A stretch of 40,934 nt of DNA from Pelagibacterium lacus (GTDB lineage: Bacteria > Pseudomonadota > Alphaproteobacteria > Rhizobiales > Devosiaceae), in NCBI RefSeq assembly GCF_003345525.1, contig NZ_QQNH01000025.1:1-40934 (forward strand), in the 5' to 3' direction. Below, one piece after another: positions 17,488-25,818 of the stretch. Position numbers and translations under genes: made by a program. How positions within the stretch are numbered: position 1 is the stretch's first letter; every line of letters starts with the position of its first letter. Below the pieces are notes generated by a model. The model ran no database searches. It saw only the letters and a list, made by a program, of their open reading frames with translations, and was not told the DNA's origin.

Positions 17488-17963
17488 TGCAGGTCCATAT
17501 TCGTTGAGTTGGCTTCGGTGAGCTGCATCGTCCAGTCGGTCCGGTTCTGCACGTCGATCTCGAAGAAACCGGTGCGTTCGTAACCGCGGGCGAGGCAATC
17601 CTCGACACCGAAGATGGTAAAGCTGGCATCCTGTGTGCACATATAGACCGACCCGTCCCAGGCTCCGCCCGCCATGTCGTCGACGGCATAGAGGTAGTAG
17701 TAGCGCGACTTCAGATCGCCCTGATAGACGATGGCGCAGGCCTCCGGGCCCGCCACCCACCATCCTTCCGATTGCCAGCCCGATTCCGCACGATAGCCGA
17801 AGGCGATCGAGATGGTGTTCTGGGTTTCGTTGCAGATCCGGAGATCGGCCTGGGCCGGCGATACGGTGCCGACGATGGCCGTCAACGGGACGGCAATGGC
17901 GAGAAGGCTATTGCGGAGCAATGACAGCACGGTGACGGATCGCTTGCGGTTTTGAAATGCCAT
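17484..17963 (-). CDS. DUF1036 secreted protein
   Basis: This is a 159-residue DUF1036 protein. The N-terminus carries positive charges (MAFQNRKR), a hydrophobic segment and a likely cleavage site after SPAQA, about residue 39. The mature part starts DLRICNETQNTISIAFGYR and contains GWWVAGPEACAIVY and YYYLYAVDDMAGG, all typical of the family. Several cysteines in the mature part could form disulfides. No function is established. It overlaps pyk by four bases and is divergent from gapR. The start is chosen at the signal peptide; the ribosome site is weak. Confidence 0.85.
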   Translation of the reverse strand: MAFQNRKRSVTVLSLLRNSLLAIAVPLTAIVGTVSPAQADLRICNETQNTISIAFGYRAESGWQSEGWWVAGPEACAIVYQGDLKSRYYYLYAVDDMAGGAWDGSVYMCTQDASFTIFGVEDCLARGYERTGFFEIDVQNRTDWTMQLTEANSTNMDLQ

Positions 17964-18169
17964 GGTGTTTCTGGGCAAGGGGGGGAAGGATGTCAATGGG
18001 CGGGACGCCTTGTGGTGCAGAAGAGAGGGACCAAGGGTGAAAACCCTCGGGCCACCCATCTTGCCGCCCCATGCGGCGCAATTGCGTCGGCGCTATCCAC
18101 AGGGCAAAAAGCCGCTGTGGGTTTTCGCAGGCAAGGCTTGCAGTCGATGGGCCGATGGCGTTGATAGGC

Positions 18170-18200
18170 TCACTATCATTTTACGCAAATGAAAGAGTGA
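18170..18200 (+). promoter_or_regulatory. Hairpin over the gapR ribosome-binding region
   Basis: TCACT (18170-18174) pairs with AGTGA (18196-18200), and inside it CATTT (18177-18181) pairs with AAATG (18187-18191) around TACGC. The GAAAGAG stretch that should serve as ribosome site lies in the 3' arm, three bases before the ATG. It could lower translation or be a protein site on DNA; this is inferred from the sequence alone. Confidence 0.35.
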
Positions 18201-18203
18201 TTC

Positions 18204-18482
18204 ATGGCAGACCACGGCATCGCCCGGGACCAGTTGCGCGCCTTTATCGAGCGCATCGAGCGGCTCGAGGAAGAAAAGAAGGCCATCGCCGACGATATCA
18301 AGGAAGTCTATGCCGAGGCCAAGGGCTCGGGCTTCGATACCAAGGTGATGCGCCAGATCGTGCGCATCCGCAAGCAGGACCGCAATGAGCGGGCCGAGCA
18401 GGAAGCCATCCTCGATCTCTATCTGCACGCGCTGGGCATGGTCGAAGGCGGCGTTGCCGATTATGAGGAAGCGGCCGAATAA
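18204..18482 (+). CDS. gapR: GapR-family nucleoid-associated protein (DUF2312)
   Basis: GapR binds overtwisted, AT-rich DNA and supports replication and the cell cycle in alphaproteobacteria. The 92 residues match the family in length (89 in Caulobacter) and sequence: an N-terminal coiled coil, [20 protein letters not shown], then [20 protein letters not shown] and [19 protein letters not shown], which carries DNA-contacting basic residues, and LDLYLHALG at the end. The gene stands alone, divergent from DUF1036-pyk and convergent with dxs (36 bases apart). A small inverted repeat covers its ribosome site. Confidence 0.93.
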   Translation: MADHGIARDQLRAFIERIERLEEEKKAIADDIKEVYAEAKGSGFDTKVMRQIVRIRKQDRNERAEQEAILDLYLHALGMVEGGVADYEEAAE

Positions 18483-18518
18483 GCCGCTTCGCCAGTCCGT
18501 TCCGGCCGGCCCTTTCGG

Positions 18519-20459
18519 TCAGATCGCGTCGAATCCCGAGCTGAGCAGGGCGGCGCGCGCCGTGTCCTGATCGCCCAGGGCCCGCAGGGCGGTTTCGACG
18601 ATCGCGGCTTTATCGAGGCCCGCCTGGGCGTACATGTCGGGCTGGCCCGCATGCTCGATATAGCGGTCTGGCATCATCAGCGGGCGGAATTTGAGCCCGT
18701 TGTCCAACAGGCCGAGTTGCGCCATGCGGGTCGCCACATGCGAGCCGAAGCCGCCGATGGCGCCCTCTTCGACGGTCAGCAGCACCGCGTGGTTGCGGGC
18801 TAGATCGGCCAGCAGGCCTTCATCGAGCGGCTTGGCGAAGCGGGCATCGGCCACGGTGGTCGAAAATCCGTAGGCGCCCAGCGTTTCGGCGGCGGCGAGG
18901 CATTCGGCCAGCCGCGTGCCGAAAGAGAGCAGCGCGACCGTGGTGCCTTCCCGCAGCACGCGGCCCTTGCCGATCTCGAGCAGGCTGCCGCGTTCGGGCA
19001 TCTCGACGCCCATGCCGTCGCCGCGCGGATAGCGGAAGGCGATGGGGCCCTGGTCGTAGGCGGCGGCGGTCGCCACCATATGGCGCAATTCCGCCTCGTC
19101 GCCGGCGGCCATCACCACCATATTGGGAAGCGTTGCCAGATAGGCGACGTCGAATGCCCCCGCATGGGTCGGGCCATCGGCGCCGACATAGCCGGCGCGA
19201 TCGATGGGAAACCGCACCGGCAGGTTCTGGATTGCCACGTCATGGACCACCTGGTCATAGGCGCGCTGCAGGAAGGTGGAATAGATGGCGCAGAAGGGCT
19301 TGAGCCCTTCGGTCGCCATGCCCGCTGCGAAGGTGACCGCGTGTTGTTCGGCGATCCCGACATCGAAGGTCCGGGCCGGGAACCTCGCCGCGAACTTGTC
19401 GAGGCCGGTGCCGCCCGGCATGGCGGCGGTGATGGCGACAATCTTGTCGTCGTGCGTCGCCTCGGCGATCAGGCTTTCGGCAAAGACCGAGGTGTAGGAG
19501 GGGGCGTTGGAGGGGGCCTTGGCCTGGGCGCCGGTGATCACGTTGAATTTCGAGACGCCGTGATATTTGTCGGCCGAGGCCTCGGCGGGGGCGTAGCCCT
19601 TGCCCTTCTGGGTGACCACATGGACGAGGATGGGGCCCTTGTCCGCGTCGCGCACATTGCGCAGCACCGGCAGGAGGTGGTCGAGATTGTGCCCGTCGAT
19701 GGGGCCGACATAGTAAAAGCCCAGTTCCTCGAACAGCGTGCCGCCGGTCCAGAAGCCCCGCGCATATTCCTCGGTCTTGCGCGCCTTGTCCTTGAAGAAG
19801 GGGGGAAGGATCTGGCTCACCTGCTTGGCCGCGTCGCGCAGGCCGCGATAGGCCGGGCCGGAGACGAGGCGGGCGAGATAGGCGCTCATCGCGCCGGTGG
19901 GCGGGGCGATTGACATGTCGTTGTCGTTGAGGACCACGATCAGGCGCGCATCCATGGCCCCGGCATTGTTCATGGCCTCATAGGCCATGCCGGCGGAAAT
20001 GGCGCCGTCGCCGATCACCGCGATCACATTGCGCGTCTGGCCGCTCAACTCTGACGCCACGGCCATGCCCAGCCCGGCCGAAATCGAGGTGGAGGAATGG
20101 CCGGCGCCGAACGGGTCGTAGGGGCTTTCCCCGCGCTTGGTGAAGCCCGAGAGACCGTCCTTCTGGCGCAGGGTGCGGATGCGGTCGCGGCGGCCGGTCA
20201 GGACCTTGTGCGGATAGGCCTGGTGGCCCACATCCCAGATGATGCGGTCATGGGGCGCGTCGAAGATGTGATGCAGCGCGACGGTCAATTCGACCACGCC
20301 CAGCCCGGCGCCCAGATGACCGCCGGTCACCGACACCGCGTCGATCACTTCGGCGCGCAATTCCGCCGCGAGGTCGATCAACTGGTCTCGCTTGAGATCC
20401 TTGAGGTCGGCAGGCGAAGAAATCGCATCGAGGAGCGGAGTGGACGGTTTTTCGGACAA
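18519..20459 (-). CDS. dxs: 1-deoxy-D-xylulose-5-phosphate synthase
   Basis: DXS condenses pyruvate and glyceraldehyde 3-phosphate with thiamine diphosphate, the first step of the MEP isoprenoid pathway and also a precursor for thiamine and pyridoxal. The 646 residues carry [16 protein letters not shown] (His48), the [15 protein letters not shown] block, the cofactor motif [37 protein letters not shown] with the catalytic glutamate, and the transketolase pyrimidine and C-terminal domains. The start appears to be TTG at 20457-20459: the next in-frame stop upstream is nine bases away and no ATG gives the conserved N-terminus [22 protein letters not shown] lies upstream as a weak ribosome site. 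Confidence 0.95.
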   Translation of the reverse strand: MSEKPSTPLLDAISSPADLKDLKRDQLIDLAAELRAEVIDAVSVTGGHLGAGLGVVELTVALHHIFDAPHDRIIWDVGHQAYPHKVLTGRRDRIRTLRQKDGLSGFTKRGESPYDPFGAGHSSTSISAGLGMAVASELSGQTRNVIAVIGDGAISAGMAYEAMNNAGAMDARLIVVLNDNDMSIAPPTGAMSAYLARLVSGPAYRGLRDAAKQVSQILPPFFKDKARKTEEYARGFWTGGTLFEELGFYYVGPIDGHNLDHLLPVLRNVRDADKGPILVHVVTQKGKGYAPAEASADKYHGVSKFNVITGAQAKAPSNAPSYTSVFAESLIAEATHDDKIVAITAAMPGGTGLDKFAARFPARTFDVGIAEQHAVTFAAGMATEGLKPFCAIYSTFLQRAYDQVVHDVAIQNLPVRFPIDRAGYVGADGPTHAGAFDVAYLATLPNMVVMAAGDEAELRHMVATAAAYDQGPIAFRYPRGDGMGVEMPERGSLLEIGKGRVLREGTTVALLSFGTRLAECLAAAETLGAYGFSTTVADARFAKPLDEGLLADLARNHAVLLTVEEGAIGGFGSHVATRMAQLGLLDNGLKFRPLMMPDRYIEHAGQPDMYAQAGLDKAAIVETALRALGDQDTARAALLSSGFDAI

Positions 20460-20500
20460 TGGCAGGCCTTATGACGTTTGTGCGACGCGAACGCCGTATT

Positions 20501-20534
20501 GGTCTGATGTAGTCAGACCGCGCCTTTTTGGCAA
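20501..20534 (-). promoter_or_regulatory. Likely dxs promoter overlapped by an inverted repeat
   Basis: On the minus strand TTGCCA (20529-20534) and TACATC (20506-20511) are spaced by 17 bases. The perfect repeat GGTCTGA-TGTAG-TCAGACC (20501-20519) covers the -10 box. On the minus strand no T run follows the repeat, so it is less likely to terminate the upstream DUF882 gene and may be an operator. The -10 match is poor. Confidence 0.4.
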
Positions 20535-20554
20535 CCGAAGAGGACCAGACTATG

Positions 20555-22159
20555 TCACTGCGCTGCGCTGTCGTAATGCACCCATATGGTCTGGGCCGGG
20601 CCGAAGGCGGAACTGGAATGGCCCAGCGACGCGGTGCGGGTGAAGCCCGTCGCGGGCACCATGTCTCCCGGGCTGCCCGCAGCCATGGGTTCGGCGTCAA
20701 AGGCGAATTGCGCGCTGGAGAGGGCGGAGGGTGCGGTGAGCGCCTGCAAGGCCGTTTCGACCTGGGGGGCGAAGAGTTCGCCGGCCGCGACGGCCAGGCT
20801 GGCACGGGCATTGTCCATGGCGGCATCCGATGTGTCGGCCTGGGGCAGCACGGCGCCGTCGAACAGGGCGGCAAAGGCGGCGAGGTCGTCATTGGCGCTG
20901 TCGGGGCTTATGGCCGGGGACGAGGCTTGTTCGAGGGCCTGCGGCGCGATCGAGGCGGTGACCGCCGGGCCGAAATCGGGGCGGGCCAGCGGGGTGGGGG
21001 CGTTCTCGATCGAAGCGACTTCGAGCCGGCCGCCGGACGGGGCATAGGCCGAAGGGGTGGCCTCGCGCATTTCGGCAAGGGTCCGCGACATGGAGGGGGG
21101 CAGGGGCGCCTGGGCGTCCGTCGTGTCGGCCATGGCGACCTGCTGGATCATCTGCTGGGCGTCGATCACCTGGAAGGGGATATTGGCCGGTGCGCTCGGG
21201 GCATCGGCGACCATGGTGCCGGCGATGAGATCGCCCGGGCGGGCCGGCGGCGCCGGAGGCGCGATGGCGGCAACCTGCTGGACGGGGGCGGCGGGGGCCG
21301 CCGCTGCGGCTTGCGGCTGCTGCGGCGCGGGCTGGGCCGCCGCCGCCTGGATCGGCGCCTGCTGCTGGTTGTTGTTGCCGCCGGTGATCATGTCCCAAAG
21401 CGTGCGGGGCCGGTCGCTATTGGCGACCTGGACGTCCGAGCCGCCCATGGCCGCGCCCGCATTGCAGGGCACCCGATGGCAGCGCTGCCATTCGGCTTGG
21501 GCGTATCGATAGCCTTCCTGGGACAAGACGCGCCCATTGGAGGGAATGTGCAGGGTGCGGCCATCGGGGAACAATTGCTGCAACTGGGCCTGGGTCATGC
21601 GCGGCCAGGCGCGGACGCTGCCGGTATCGAGGTGGACGAAGGGGCTGCCCGAATTGGGATAATACCCGACCCCGCCCGTTTGGGTGAGAAAGCCCAGCTC
21701 GCGGATGCGCGACACGGGCACGCCGGGGATGTAGAAATCGATGGCCTTGCCCTGCATGTGCTGGGAATTGTCGGCCACGCCCGAGGAGGTCGAGGCCAGC
21801 ATGGCATTGGTCTGGGGCGAGCGATAGGCCGAAACGATGTGGATGGGCTGGCTGGCCCCGGTCTGGCGATAGACTTCCCACAACACGTCGAACAGGGCCG
21901 GGTCCATGCGGGCCGGCTCGTTGCGCCGCCAGTCGCGCAGGAAGACGTTGAGCTCGTTGAGCGCCGACTGGACGAACTTGCCGTTCCGCTTGTAGACGAT
22001 GCGGATGGTTTCCTTGGTGTGGGTATAATAGAGATAGAGCTCGCGGTCGTTCGCCGCCTGGGCGGGCGCCGTCATCGGCAGAAGGCTCGCCATGGCCAAG
22101 ACCAGTGCCATGATGGCGCGCATGGCCGTGCCGGCCTGTTTCGATCCCCTGGAAGTCAC
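20555..22159 (-). CDS. DUF882 / M15-like murein peptidase-type protein with long disordered tail
   Basis: The N-terminus has a signal peptide (hydrophobic core after MRAIM, cleavage near PAQAA). Residues about 38-185 form a DUF882 domain of the peptidase M15 group, related to the MepK/YcbK murein endopeptidases. The zinc-ligand pattern is present: SQHMQGKAID gives His134 and Asp141, and FVHLDTG gives His176. From about residue 240 to 534 the protein is Ala, Pro and Gln rich with little predicted order (GGNNNQQQAP, AAAAQPAPQQPQAA). A periplasmic role in peptidoglycan trimming is inferred, and the L,D-transpeptidase gene just upstream supports it. The annotated start is GTG at 22159; ATG at 22123, right before the signal peptide, is equally possible. 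Confidence 0.85.
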   Translation of the reverse strand: MTSRGSKQAGTAMRAIMALVLAMASLLPMTAPAQAANDRELYLYYTHTKETIRIVYKRNGKFVQSALNELNVFLRDWRRNEPARMDPALFDVLWEVYRQTGASQPIHIVSAYRSPQTNAMLASTSSGVADNSQHMQGKAIDFYIPGVPVSRIRELGFLTQTGGVGYYPNSGSPFVHLDTGSVRAWPRMTQAQLQQLFPDGRTLHIPSNGRVLSQEGYRYAQAEWQRCHRVPCNAGAAMGGSDVQVANSDRPRTLWDMITGGNNNQQQAPIQAAAAQPAPQQPQAAAAAPAAPVQQVAAIAPPAPPARPGDLIAGTMVADAPSAPANIPFQVIDAQQMIQQVAMADTTDAQAPLPPSMSRTLAEMREATPSAYAPSGGRLEVASIENAPTPLARPDFGPAVTASIAPQALEQASSPAISPDSANDDLAAFAALFDGAVLPQADTSDAAMDNARASLAVAAGELFAPQVETALQALTAPSALSSAQFAFDAEPMAAGSPGDMVPATGFTRTASLGHSSSAFGPAQTIWVHYDSAAQ

Positions 22160-22337
22160 ACCCGGTTCGCCCGTTTTTGTGTCAAAATCGGCTGCAGACT
22201 AGCATCAACATCATGCGAGATTGTTAACGCTAACGGGATGTGTACGCCATCCCGAGCCGTACCCTTGGTCCGAATATGACCACACAATCCGGCGCCAGCA
22301 TGGCGAAAAGGCTAACGGGAGTTTAACGTATCCGGGG

Positions 22338-23996
22338 TCAGAGGCCGAGCAGTTCGATCATCTTCGCGTCGTGGTCGTAGAGGTCTCCGAACGAGCGGAC
22401 CGTGCCGTCCTGATCGATGCGCAGGGTGAAATAGGCGAGATGCACCGGCACCTTGCGGTCCATGTTGAACCAGCGCTCATTGCCGCCCAGCGTGGTTTCC
22501 AGCGAGGCCACGGTGAGGCTGGGCTCGAACTGGAGCAGGGCTTCGGCAAAGCCGAACGGGTCCTCCACCCGCACGCAGCCATGGCTGAGGGCCCGCATGG
22601 AGCGGTCGAACAGATAGCGGGCATTGGTATCGTGCAGATAGACGTCGTGGGAGTTGGGGAACAGGAATTTCACCTGTCCCAGGGCGTTCGAGGTGCCCGG
22701 CTTCTGGCGCACGCGGAACATGGAGGGCGTGGCCCGGCTCCAGTCCACCGTCCACGGATCGATCGCCTGTCCCTGATAGAGCAGTTCCATGTTCTGGCTG
22801 GCGATATAATTGGGGTTGCGCGCCACCTGCGGGAAGATTTCCCCCGAGAGGATGGAGGAGGGCACGTTCCAATAGGGATTGGTCACCACATGGCGGATCA
22901 TGTCGGAAAAGACCGGCGTCTGGTTGGCCTTGGTCCCCACGATGACCCTTGTGTCCCACACCGACCGCCCGTCGCGCACCACGTCGAGCCGATATTCGGG
23001 GATGTTGACGAAAACGTTGAACGCGCCCAGATCCTCGGGCATCCAGCGCCACCGTTCCATATTGGCGATGATCTCGGCGCGGCTGGACCCGTTGGCGCCG
23101 TTGATGGCGGCGATGGTCGCCGGGCCCACCACTCCGTCGGGGTTGAGCCCCATCCGGGTCTGGAAGGCCTCGATCGCGGCCATCAGCTGGGCGTCGTAGA
23201 CCGCTGCATCGCCGCCGATCGGCGCGTCGATCTCCAGTCGGTCGCGCAGCAGCGGGACGCGCGGATCGTGCATGCCGAGCTTGATCAGCCCACTTTCGGC
23301 GATCGGCTCGCGCGCTTCGAACTCACCGGCCTCGTGTCGGGCGAGGAGATCGCGCAGGGCGACGAATTCGGGATGGGTGGGGTGGTAGCGCATCAGGACC
23401 GATGCCGGGTCGCCGCTGGCGGCCAGTGCTGAAAACAGCTCGGCTTCGTCGACCGTCTTGGGCGCGACGTCGATGAAGCCCGAGACGGTGCGGGGATCGA
23501 GCCGCCCGGCATGGGCGTCGGTGGCATAGCGCAGGATGGCGGCCGAAAACGCGGCTTCGAGCCCGGCCAGCGCGTGCGGGTTGCCCGACGCGGCGGCGAC
23601 ATCGAGCCCTTCGAGGCGATAGTCGTCGGGATCGAGGCCCTGGAGATTGGCGTCCTCGAACAGCGCGATGACGCTTTCCGCCGCGGCGGAAAAGACGATG
23701 CCGTCGGTGGTTTCCTCCAGCCAGAGCGGCGCGAAATGGCGCGTGCCGTAGAAATAATAGAGCTGGCGGGCATCGGCGCCGGCCCGGGCGCCGGTGGCGT
23801 CGTCAAGCGCTTGCTGCAAGCCGGCCCGGATGGACCGTTCGAGATCGTTGCGCGGCGGGGCGATGAGAATGCGGGTTGCTTCGACCCCGGCCACCGAAAC
23901 CGTCTGATAGGCGGACGACACCGAAGGGAACGCCAGCAGAGACACGCCCGCCAGCGCTGCGAGAAAGAGCGTCTTCATCCCCAAGCCCATATCCAT
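22338..23996 (-). CDS. YkuD-type murein L,D-transpeptidase
   Basis: L,D-transpeptidases make 3-3 crosslinks in peptidoglycan or anchor proteins to it, in the periplasm. The 552 residues start with a signal peptide (MDMGLGMKTLFLAALAG, cleavage near VSSA). A helical region resembling the scaffold of the YcbB (LdtD) group follows, then a peptidoglycan-binding domain (AIEAFQTRMGLNPDGVVG) and the YkuD catalytic domain from about 330. The active site reads MRALSHGCVRVEDP with Cys474 and His472, preceded by FPNSHDVYLHDTN. I chose ATG 23996 because GGAAACG precedes it; ATG 23978 is an alternative. It lies upstream of the DUF882 gene on the same strand, 178 bases apart. Confidence 0.92.
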   Translation of the reverse strand: MDMGLGMKTLFLAALAGVSLLAFPSVSSAYQTVSVAGVEATRILIAPPRNDLERSIRAGLQQALDDATGARAGADARQLYYFYGTRHFAPLWLEETTDGIVFSAAAESVIALFEDANLQGLDPDDYRLEGLDVAAASGNPHALAGLEAAFSAAILRYATDAHAGRLDPRTVSGFIDVAPKTVDEAELFSALAASGDPASVLMRYHPTHPEFVALRDLLARHEAGEFEAREPIAESGLIKLGMHDPRVPLLRDRLEIDAPIGGDAAVYDAQLMAAIEAFQTRMGLNPDGVVGPATIAAINGANGSSRAEIIANMERWRWMPEDLGAFNVFVNIPEYRLDVVRDGRSVWDTRVIVGTKANQTPVFSDMIRHVVTNPYWNVPSSILSGEIFPQVARNPNYIASQNMELLYQGQAIDPWTVDWSRATPSMFRVRQKPGTSNALGQVKFLFPNSHDVYLHDTNARYLFDRSMRALSHGCVRVEDPFGFAEALLQFEPSLTVASLETTLGGNERWFNMDRKVPVHLAYFTLRIDQDGTVRSFGDLYDHDAKMIELLGL

Positions 23997-24129
23997 TCGT
24001 TTCCATCGTGCCGGTGCCGTCTCCGGCGAATCTGAGACGGATGCCCGCAGATTGGAGTCTATGTGGGGATGGCGGGCCGGCCAACCGGCTCGCATTTGCG
24101 TCATCGTCGAACGCGGATCATTGAGGCTT

Positions 24130-25614
24130 TCAGGCAACATGTTGCGCTCCGGGTTCGATCCCGTATTCCTTGAGTTTGCGGTAAAGGGTCGAGCGGCCGA
24201 TGCCGAGCTGGCGGGCCACCTGCGCCATGCGTCCGGCGTGGTGATCGATGGCAAAGGCGATCAGGTCGCGCTCGATCTCGGCCAGCGGCAGAAGATTGCC
24301 AGCATCGTCGAGGAACCGTCCGGGCACCGGCGTCGGTTCAGGGACCGGCAGGCGCGGCAGGGCAGGGGCGTCATCGATATGGACGGGCACCGTGGGGGTG
24401 AAGCCCCGCGCGCCGGTCTGCTGGGCGGCGTCGCGCCCCTCGACCGCCGCGACGATCTGGGGGAAGTCGCCCAGGGTGAGCAGCGGCCCATCGGCCAGCA
24501 CCACGGCGCGGAACACCGCGTTTTCCAGTTGGCGGATATTACCGGGCCAGTCGAAGGTTTTCAGCATGGCCAGCGCGTCTGGGGCGATGGCCACCACCCG
24601 GCGGCCCTCCTCGGCGGCGAAGCGGGCGATGAAGCGCTCGACAAGGGCCGGGATGTCCTCGCGCCGCTCGCGCAGGGGCGGCAGGTAGATGGGAAACACG
24701 TTGAGGCGGTAATAGAGGTCTTCGCGGAACAGGCCTTGCCTGGTCAGGTTGAGCAGGCGCCGATTGGTCGCCGAGATGACCCGGACATTGACCTTTGTCG
24801 CCCTTGCCGCGCCGACCGGCTCGATCTCGCCCTCCTGCAAGGCGCGCAGCAGCTTGACCTGCACCTCGGGCGGCAATTCCCCCACTTCGTCGAGAAACAG
24901 CGTGCCGCCATGGGCCTCGCGGAATTTGCCCGGCGCGTCGGCGGTGGCGCCGGTAAACGCTCCCTTGACGTGCCCGAACAGCGTGGATTCGACGAGATTC
25001 GCGGGGATGGCGCCGCAATTGACGGTGATGAACGGCTTGCCGGCCCGGTCCCCGGTGCCCTGGATGGCGCGGGCCAGCAATTCCTTGCCGACCCCGGATT
25101 CGCCCTCGATCAGCACCGGAATGGTGCTGGCGGCGGCCTTTTTGCCCACGGTGAGGGTACGGGCCATGGCCGGGCTGGAGGCGATGATATGGGCAAAGGA
25201 GAAGCTGCCGTCGCGGCGGGCGCGCTCGGCCTTGAGGCTGGTCTCCAGCGTCCCCAGCTTGAGGGCGTTGCGCAGCGAGATAGTGATGCGCTCGGGGGCG
25301 ACGGGCTTGACGAAGAAATCCACCGCCCCCAGCCGCATGGCCGAGATCACCGCGTCGAGGGAGGTCTGGGCGGTCTGGACGATGACCGGCAGGGCGATCG
25401 ATTCCCGCCGCAGCGCTTCGAGCACCGCCATGCCGTCCATATCGGGCATGACGAGATCGAGGATCATGGCGCCGATGCCGGTGGTCTTTCTCAGCACATC
25501 CATGGCTTCGCGGCCGGAATGGGCGATCAGCGGCGTGAACCCGGCGCGGGCGACCACTTCGCCGGCCAATCGACAATGGATGGGATCATCGTCGACGATG
25601 AGAACCTTGTGCAT
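24130..25614 (-). CDS. NtrC-family sigma-54-dependent response regulator
   Basis: This 494-residue activator of sigma-54 RNA polymerase has three domains. The receiver domain (3-115) has the phospho-acceptor Asp53 in ILDLVMPDMDG and Lys103 in FVKPVAP. The AAA+ domain (about 140-370) has Walker A GESGVGKE (171-178), the sigma-54 contact loop GAFTGA (218-223), Walker B LFLDEVG and NPW-type arginine segments near REDLYYRLNVFPI. The Fis-type helix-turn-helix is at the end (MAQVARQLGIGRSTLYRKL). All key residues are intact. No histidine kinase lies in the window, so the partner is unknown. I chose ATG 25612-25614, where the receiver fold starts; TTG 25641 would extend it by nine residues. Envelope genes follow on the same strand and are possible targets. 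Confidence 0.9.
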   Translation of the reverse strand: MHKVLIVDDDPIHCRLAGEVVARAGFTPLIAHSGREAMDVLRKTTGIGAMILDLVMPDMDGMAVLEALRRESIALPVIVQTAQTSLDAVISAMRLGAVDFFVKPVAPERITISLRNALKLGTLETSLKAERARRDGSFSFAHIIASSPAMARTLTVGKKAAASTIPVLIEGESGVGKELLARAIQGTGDRAGKPFITVNCGAIPANLVESTLFGHVKGAFTGATADAPGKFREAHGGTLFLDEVGELPPEVQVKLLRALQEGEIEPVGAARATKVNVRVISATNRRLLNLTRQGLFREDLYYRLNVFPIYLPPLRERREDIPALVERFIARFAAEEGRRVVAIAPDALAMLKTFDWPGNIRQLENAVFRAVVLADGPLLTLGDFPQIVAAVEGRDAAQQTGARGFTPTVPVHIDDAPALPRLPVPEPTPVPGRFLDDAGNLLPLAEIERDLIAFAIDHHAGRMAQVARQLGIGRSTLYRKLKEYGIEPGAQHVA

Positions 25615-25818
25615 ATGGGCGAGCGACTCCGGACCCAACAAAACGCCGGCACGGCGATCGGTGCTGCGAATCGCCGTTCTGTGCCGATTTGGGTCAGGCT
25701 AGAAGCCATCGCTTAACAGGCGTTTAAGGATGGGGCGCGGCAAGGCGTGCCCTTGGCACATGGCGGCGGCGCCGATATGGTGCGGCGCCATACCGAATTT
25801 CCGTCGAGTCCACCCATC

